From the NCBI GenBank assembly GCA_026008535.1, contig BRKX01000017.1, positions 9,874,501 to 9,938,500 on the forward strand: a DNA stretch of 64,000 nt, read 5' to 3'. The notes under the pieces were generated by a model. That model saw only the letters and a list, made by a program, of their open reading frames with translations. It had not been told where the DNA came from and searched no databases. The stretch is from Perilla frutescens. Taxonomy: Eukaryota > Streptophyta > Magnoliopsida > Lamiales > Lamiaceae. Shown here in pieces: positions 57,501 to 64,000 of this stretch (the first letter of the stretch is position 1; each line of letters opens with the position of its first letter). A program made the position numbers and the translations under genes.

Positions 57501-60221
57501 ACCAAAAGTGAAATTTACTCTTTATGAACAAATTGTCTTTTATGATATAGTTATATTATATGATAACCATGTATAGCAGGGGTAATGCACTAGCATATAT
57601 AATGGGAAAAACTGTTTAAATAGTAATATATATATATATATATATAGGGGAGGGTTAATATGAGAATCAATCCCCATGTCGAAATAAGGAACTCATCTCA
57701 ACCACACAATATTTTGATCTCAATGGTCAAAAGGTGGTGACATAGTGGTAAATAAGTGGAACTTAAAATTCACGCCAATTAAAAAATGACTCAAGTATGC
57801 TTCCAGAAAATTTGTTGAAGTTTTAAACGTCCATAACTTGCCCATTTTTAATCAGATTGACACAAATTATATATGAAATTAAAGGTTTTTCATGATTTTT
57901 CATTTGAGATCCATTGTGCTTATGTTTATCAGAAGATTTTTTTTGGTCCATAATAGCATGACAAAATACTCATAATAGAATGATAATGTACTCATAATAG
58001 TATGAAAACATACTCGTAACTTCATGAAAAAAATACTAATAAAATATATAAATTTTACTCATAATAGTAATAGTGTTGTTAGTTAATATATATTACTACT
58101 AAATGATAAGTTTAAATTGATTTTTTTAAATTTTTAAATTTTTTAATTTATTTATTTTTAAATATTTTATAATATTATAAAATTTTAAAATATTTTTAAA
58201 AATACAATTATATTAAATATAAATATATAATATTTGAGAAAAATTATTAAAATAATCTAATTTTAAGTAAATGATTTAATTTAATTATATTTTAATTACA
58301 ACATTAAAGATTATAATAGATATTGAAATAACTGAAGCATAACAATTTTTGTATGTATGTATATAGACACACACGTACACACACTAGCCCACTTGGTTCA
58401 ACTGCGAAGGATAGAGCTTTACATTTCTGGAAGGTCACGGGTTTGAATCCCAAGAGCAGCAAATGTTGTAATATTATGTTGCAAGGTCGCAGGTTTGAAT
58501 CCCACAAGCAACAAATGTTGGAATATTATGTGGCGGGTGAGGCGCACGTGCTGGTTCTGTCATGAGCACCCATTTTTTAAAATTTTAGAGACATAATTTT
58601 TCGTCACTAATTTTTTTTATTTTTTGACCACTGAATTTGGCGATGATTAGCGACAAATTTATTTTTCCTCGTTAATTCTATCGCTAAACTGGCTAATGAG
58701 ACTTTTAATGACCGACTCGATCCGTCATTTAACCATTTTAACGATGGATTTTTGAGATTTAGCGACGGAATTTCCATTGCTAAAATGTGATTTTTTTTGT
58801 AGTGATAGTAGTATGTATATATCTTCATAATAACATTATATTACTTTTATTTTAGCATACCGACCAGAATTTATAAGAATGGACAACATTTTAAATTGTT
58901 GTCTATATTAGCACTTGGTGTGTGATAGGTACTATGTTTAATTACTGTAATTTTATTATTTATCTTATTATATTTTAGAGCTTATTAGTACTAAGTTATA
59001 TTAGCACTAAAATACAATAAGATAGGTAATAATTTTATTTTTTTTTAAATTAGCACAAAATATAACAGGATAAACAATAAAGCACAGTACTGAGTTCTCA
59101 CAACAAGCACTAGTACTCTTTTAATCCAATTCCTATATACAAACACATATATAGGGAGAGAGAGGATTGATATACTGAGCAACTAATATGGGCAACAATT
59201 CTGCGAGCGACACGACCATGTCAGCAGTTTTCTTTTTCTTTTTTTTCTCCCTCCCACCGATTTCTGAATGTATGGAGCTTTTTTTCCTTCATCGTTTTCA
59301 ATTCTTTATAGTTCTTTTTACGGATTTTTGTTATTCTCTCTCCTATCATCTGTTTGTAAAACCTTTATTTTGATTCTGTAACTACACATTGTTCAATTTT
59401 CGGACAATTTTCAGATGGCCTTATGCCAAGCTCATCAACAGTCCAATCCTTACTGAAAAGCACTATAATTTCAAAAAAAAAAAAAATCTCATTTGCTCAT
59501 AGAAATTAGAAGTCTAATTATGACCGATGGTTGAAGTGTTATATTTAGGTGAGAAATTGGAGCCATTCCAGTGGTGGCCACTGCTTACGGAGTTGATATG
59601 AACCCTACTAGGTTCAAGTTGCTAAAAATGCATGTTGTTACTTGTTATCGCTTTTGCTAAAAACTCATTTTGCTATCTTTTCTTGCTACAGAGTTCTATC
59701 ACCACTAATTAAATGCGAAAAATATTGACAGAATTGCGTAGGAGCTTTTGAAATAGAAAATATGGTGTGTTTCATACCTGAATCAACAATAAGGGACAGT
59801 GGAGCAGTCCAGCGGAGTGAGGAACATCATAAAGCAGCTCCTCCTCGCATGGGAAGGGCGGCCGAATGTCGTCCCCGAACTGCTGCAGCGTGACATCGGC
59901 GTCCGCCTCAATGAACATGACGCCCTCGCCGGTGCACTCCACCACCAGCTTCCGGGCAGCGCGTTCCCTCAGCCGCCCAGCGAAAGGGTAGTAGAAAACC
60001 AAGGCCTTGGCAATGGCGTCGCGGATAACCTCCACAGGGTCCTTCCCTTCAATCGAGGGGTTTCTTCTATAGAATTGAATGCCTGAAAGTTGGTGACGGA
60101 AGCCGTCTTGATCGTCGATATCGGAGAGGTTCTTGAATTCATAAGGAGTTGGTTTTGCCGGAGCGATCAGCTCCGGGTTTTTTCTTGCGACATTGAAGCT
60201 TAAACTTTGGGTTGACTGCAT
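54574..60221 (-). CDS. BAHD acyltransferase, benzyl alcohol O-benzoyltransferase-like
   Basis: Two exons: 59778-60221 (148 codons) and 54574-55500 (308 codons plus stop), joined in phase 0 at CAG/GTATGA and TTTATAG/GTG. The 456-aa protein starts MQSTQSLSFNVARKNPELIA with PAKPTPYEFKNLSDIDDQDG, the usual N terminus of benzyl alcohol O-benzoyltransferases. The catalytic HSMSD (HxxxD motif; in FRLNHSMSDAAG) opens exon 2 and DFGWG lies in NELDFGWGNPVYGG. These cytosolic enzymes transfer an acyl group from an acyl-CoA, such as benzoyl-CoA, to an alcohol, making volatile or protective esters. Length and intron site are normal, and no disruption is seen. Exact substrates cannot be read from sequence. 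Confidence 0.9.
58384..58560 (+). mobile_element. SINE-like repeat with duplicated B-box segment
   Basis: TAGCCCACTTGGTTCAACTG resembles a tRNA-derived A-box region, and GGGTTTGAATCCC a B box. The ~52 bp unit holding the B box (58431-58482) is repeated at 58483-58534 with AGGTTTGAATCCC and the same AACAAATGTTG-type tail. No clear target duplication was found. Confidence 0.5.
58580..58804 (-). mobile_element. Terminus of a CACTA-type DNA transposon
   Basis: Read on the minus strand the end is CACTACAAAAAAAATCACAT, the classic CACTA terminus. Subterminal words related to TTTAGCGACGGAATTTCC recur on both strands (58630-58780), as in CACTA subterminal arrays. The opposite end was not found. Confidence 0.6.
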
Positions 60222-60274
60222 CTCTACTGCATTGATAGATCGACGTGTGTGTTGTTATTAGTAAAATGTTTGGG

Positions 60275-60282
60275 TATTTATA
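60275..60282 (-). promoter_or_regulatory. TATA box of the acyltransferase gene
   Basis: Minus-strand CTATAAATACCC lies about 55-60 bp upstream of the ATG at 60221. A start site about 30 bp downstream would leave a short 5' UTR. Confidence 0.6.
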
Positions 60283-60749
60283 GAAAACTACAGAGGAGCC
60301 GGGAATTATGGGATGAGATCCTCTAGTATAAATTGCCTGTAAATTTAATAATCCCCTCAAACTTTGCATTTGGTTGTAATCAGCATTCATCAAGCAAGTC
60401 CTCCAAGGCTCCAACTTTAATTGCGTGTATTATGTTATTATCGTATTTCAATTATTTTTTTAGAGGAATTTATTATCATATATCCCTTATTAAAATTGGA
60501 TTCAACACTGCAAGAGAAATCTCCATAGTAAAACTTTAAAAGTACGAGCACTCAATTACAATTTACATTAAGTAGAAAGGCAAATTATTCAGTTGCACCA
60601 AACCAATGGAGGATCCAATTACCACAAAAAAAAAAAAAAAAAAATTATGGACATAATTATATATTATTCCTTTGGTTTAATAGTATCACCGTCACATCAT
60701 CATATATGAGAATGTATGGTATACTTTACATTCTTTGTCATATCTTATA

Positions 60750-61000
60750 CTCCCTCCTTCCCATTTTGATAGGTTTATTTTCCTTTTTGGTATCTCTCGA
60801 TATATAGGCATGTTTCTAAATATATTTAGCTAATTTACTAATATATACCCCTATTTAATATGTTCACATTAGGCATTAATTCAATGTCAAAGAAATAAAT
60901 ATGGGCATATTAGGAAGTGTATTGATTAATTGTTTTTCCCAATCCTTTTCTTAATCCCGTGAAAATTCTCAATCAACCTATCAAAATGGGACGGAGGGAG
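60750..61000. mobile_element. Stowaway-like MITE, 251 bp
   Basis: CTCCCTCCTTCCCATTTTGA at the left and, inverted, CTCCCTCCGTCCCATTTTGA at the right, flanked by TA on both sides (60748-60749, 61001-61002). This is the Tc1/mariner-type Stowaway signature. Confidence 0.9.
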
Positions 61001-61002
61001 TA

Positions 61003-61230
61003 CCTTATTTTGATTTATGGTATGATAAAAATCATACCGTTATTGTGTCTTACCTTCAGGTATATCTTAAATTTGATATGACACATGATGGTATACATTT
61101 ATCATACCTATTTATGATTATTGTGTAGTATATCTCATTTTCTTTTAATTTCCTAGATCGTTCATCACTATTTTTAGTTTAAAGATTGAAGAAGAATATA
61201 ATTATTATTTATTACATTTAATTTCATTTT
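61003..61230. other. AT-rich spacer, no gene
   Basis: Contains GGTAT and CATACC words that may belong to an eroded element; nothing firm. Confidence 0.3.
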
Positions 61231-61868
61231 TTATTTTTAATTATAATTTAAATATTAAATTATATTAAATATTATATTTCTCGGAACTTTTACGATAAAC
61301 AAACTAAGCATTATATTATTATATAATATATCTCATTTTATTTTAATCTTTTTTTATCATTCTTCTTAAGTTTTAATTTTTTAAATTGAAGAAGAACAAA
61401 AGATTATTATGTATTATATAATTTAATTTATCTTTTATCATATTGAAATAATTTTATATCGTATAGTTTACGTACGTATATTTTTTTTTTAATTCTTATT
61501 GATTATTCATTTTAACATCAAATAATTGCTAAACTCTTATGATAAATTTTTATTTTTAATTATAATTTAAATATTAAATTATATTAAATATTATATTTTC
61601 CTGAACTTTTAGGATATATAAACTAAGTATTATATTATATAATAATATATCTCATTTTATTTTAATCTTTTTTTATCATTCTCCTTAAGTTTTAGTTTTT
61701 AAAACTGAAAAAGAATAAAAGATTATTATGTATTATATAATTTAATTTATCTTTTATTGTATTGAAATAATTTTATGTCGTATAATTTATGTACATATAT
61801 ATAATTTTATTTTAATTTTTATTGATTATTCATTTTAACATCAAATTATTGCTAAACTCTTATGATAA
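61231..61868 (+). repeat. 319-bp tandem duplication
   Basis: TTATTTTTAATTATAATTTA starts at 61231 and again at 61550. The two copies run together through CTCATTTTATTTTAATCTTT, TATTGATTATTCATTTTAAC and AACTCTTATGATAAA. Confidence 0.85.
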
Positions 61869-61910
61869 ACTTATTAAATATTATATCATTGAATTGTATT
61901 ATGAATGTGC

Positions 61911-61911
<1 letters not shown>

Positions 61912-61959
<48 letters not shown>
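61912..61959 (+). repeat. (AC)n(AT)n compound microsatellite
   Basis: About 16 AC units followed by about 7-8 AT units. Confidence 0.95.
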
Positions 61960-62246
61960 TAAAATTCGGTACATACAGTGCTTCAGTCTATACCGATATG
62001 TTGGTATATATTTACACTTCGGTACATACATACTATATATGATAGTGTATCGAACTTTTAGTATCCATCGGTATACCTTAATTTTTGAAAATCCATATTT
62101 TTAGCTTACCGTAAATTTTGATACAGTATCATACCTTACCGAAAATCAGTATATTATAAATTTCGGTATTTTCAGTATCTTTTCGGTACATTTCCCAACA
62201 ATATGTCAATATGTCAATATGGGATCATTGTAAGCGACTTACTTAG

Positions 62247-62676
62247 ATCTTGGGTACATATTAATATATGTCGTTTTTCTTTTGTTATTTACAATTTTCG
62301 ATAACAATGAGAGTTCACCTAAAACCATTTTGAATTATATAGACCTCTATAAATGTAGCATCGTACTTTATATGTATATATACACGCCCACTCAAATATC
62401 ATTTTATTAATGAACGTATTTTTTTATGTTTGCAAGATAAAGTGATTGGTGTGGAATTGCAATCTTGGGTACATATTTATATATGTCGATTTTGTTTTGT
62501 TATTCACAATTTTCGATAACAATGAGAATTCACCTAAAACCATTTTGAATTATATATACCTCTACAAATGTAACATCGTACTTGTATGTCTATATACACA
62601 ATAATATACACCCACTTAAATATCATTTTATTAATGAACGCATTTTTTAATGCTTGCAAGATAAAGTGATTGGTGT
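62247..62676 (+). repeat. 215-bp tandem duplication
   Basis: ATCTTGGGTACATAT starts at 62247 and 62462. Both copies share ACAATTTTCGATAACAATGA, CACCTAAAACCATTTTGAAT and TGCAAGATAAAGTGATTGGT. They differ by a few per cent, so the duplication is fairly recent. Confidence 0.9.
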
Positions 62677-62863
62677 CAAATCACCGAATTAAATTAAATT
62701 GTCTACAAAACGATAATTATAAGCTATGCAAATAAAAAAGAAAAAAACTAAGTACAAGCAACCATAATGAAAACAACTAGTTTAGCATGCAAACAGGGCC
62801 GAGTGGACCGTGAGGTCAAGGTGGTAGACACCTCAAGCCTCCGAAAAAGTTAAGATTCCGAGC

Positions 62864-62867
<4 letters not shown>

Positions 62868-62912
<45 letters not shown>
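62868..62912 (+). repeat. (TA)n microsatellite
   Basis: About 22 TA units. Confidence 0.95.
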
Positions 62913-62919
<7 letters not shown>

Positions 62920-64000
62920 CTAGTATACCACCTGTATAATGCATAGAGAATGTTATTAAATAAAATATTTATGTACAATAATAAAATTATATTCTATTAT
63001 GAATCGCGTATATAAATATATGAATTATATCGTTTGAATTATAAATTACTTATGTATTTTTCATCATTGGAGAAATCAGCCTTTGCGGCTCTAGCTATGC
63101 CGGAAACACCCAAATTGGTTGTAAAATCGAGAAAGTAAAGTCTTCGTCGCCCAGGTGGTCTCAACAACGATTATTCGGCCAATTAGGCACAAATTATTTT
63201 TTTTCAATTTTTTAAATATTTTTGTTCAAAATATGATTAAATAAAAATTTTGAGATTTTTCACCATTTTATACAACAACCTACATCCCAATGTTTCAATC
63301 TACAACTAATGTGTGATGTAGAAAAATTAAAAAAAGTTGCAGAACTAATTTGAAGTTTCGATTTAAGATTACCCACTTTTTTATACAACCCACATCCCAT
63401 TATTTCAATCTACAACTGATGTGAGATGTAGGATAAATGAAAATTTAATATGTAAATAGCAATATGTAATAATATATTATAAAAGAATAAAAATGCTTAG
63501 ACGAAGACAATCTAAATGGATTTTTATATGTTATTTATTATATGTAACGTTATGAACCCATTTGTGGAGAAAAACAAAACATCATAATCCTAATGATTAA
63601 TATGTAACTTTAGAACTTCACAAATCTACACACGCGCACACACACACGAATGAGGAATGATAGAAAAAAAATATTTTTAATTGAAAAAATCAATTACATT
63701 ATCTTTACATAGTTTACCTCATTAAAAGATTTTGGATGTGGATGAATTTTTTTAATATATTTAATTAACTTAAAAATTTAAAAATATTTTAAATTAATAT
63801 ATTTAAAATATTTTTATTATATTTGTTTAATATATTTAATTCAATTTTAATTCAAACATATTTAATTTCTAAAAATTTAAAATGTATCGTATTAAATTGA
63901 TAAAATCAAATATCAAATATTATACTTGATCTCAATTTGGGCCTCACAATTCATAGTTTGTTCATATACAATATTAATTATTTTTTCTTCAATGTGGGAT
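62913..64000. other. Right edge, AT-rich, no gene
   Basis: Two copies of a ~50 bp word (CATCCCA, TTTCAATCTACAACT, ATGTGAGATGTAG-like) lie at ~63278 and ~63388. No frame or element is recognised. Confidence 0.4.

Larger units (their letters stand above)
55501..59777 (-). other. 4.3 kb intron of the acyltransferase, filled with repeats
   Basis: BAHD genes usually have a short intron here. This one contains TCTATATATTATATAAAACA at ~55743 (like a plant Helitron 5' end), a TA run (~57626-57644), a SINE-like repeat (58384-58560), a CACTA-type terminus (58804) and several poly-A runs. No host exon was recognised inside. Confidence 0.7.

Noticed and set aside
55743..57615. Possible Helitron (TCTATATATTATATAAAACA start; GCACTAG near 57590).
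   Set aside because: The start looks right but the 3' end lacks a clear hairpin and the usual T after CTAG, and no helicase-related coding exists.
1..64000. CRISPR arrays, bacterial operons, rRNA or genuine tRNA genes.
   Set aside because: None were seen; repeats are microsatellites, tandem duplications or transposon ends, and the tRNA-like boxes belong to SINE-like repeats.

Overview
This is nuclear DNA of a flowering plant: AT-rich, with spliced genes and dense with nested transposable elements. Only two ordinary host genes are visible, an R1-type NB-ARC-LRR resistance gene and a BAHD acyltransferase of the benzyl-alcohol O-benzoyltransferase type. R1-like NLRs are common in Solanales and Lamiales, so an asterid, perhaps Lamiales, is likely (inference).

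Left part (1-13.5 kb). A minus-strand Ty3/gypsy chromovirus enters from the left edge: gag at 1-462, primer binding site, then a ~0.9 kb LTR at 1279-2180. Behind it lie fragments of other gypsy pol genes. A second minus-strand Tekay/Del-type LTR with a clear primer binding site occupies 6815-9101. From 11.5 kb a decayed PIF/Harbinger element (Harbinger-1) begins, with transposase (-) and Myb/SANT-like ORF1 (+) divergently arranged.

Middle (13.5-28.6 kb). A complete but inactivated 12.7 kb Athila-type gypsy element (13507-26235; LTRs of 1866 and 1851 bp; 5-bp target duplication GAATT) sits inside ORF1 of Harbinger-1, whose 3' end resumes at 26241. A small internally deleted Harbinger (Harbinger-2, 26962-28604) directly abuts Harbinger-1 and shares a TAA target site with it.

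The most unusual region is 29472-41797: a 12.3 kb Mutator-like element with matching terminal inverted repeats and a perfect 10-bp target duplication. It holds a multi-exon DUF1985/Ulp1-protease-like gene (+), three tandem two-exon paralogues that look like Myb/SANT-like DNA-binding proteins (-), and a FAR1-type MULE transposase (-). The octamer TGCCGACA recurs at least 13 times across it, including in both terminal repeats. The protease-like gene has lost its catalytic cysteine and the transposase carries stops, so this copy is probably dead, but its layout is worth pursuing.

Right part (42-64 kb). Harbinger-3 (about 42081-47335) has an intact 407-aa ORF1 and a broken transposase. It ends about 110 bp before the NLR gene (47446-50202), whose coiled-coil N terminus is frameshifted. 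An 860 bp MULE-type MITE (50509-51368, 9-bp target duplication) follows. The acyltransferase (54574-60221, -) is intact in two exons, separated by a 4.3 kb intron that holds a SINE-like repeat and a CACTA terminus. The last 4 kb holds a Stowaway MITE and AT-rich tandem duplications, with no gene I can recognise.
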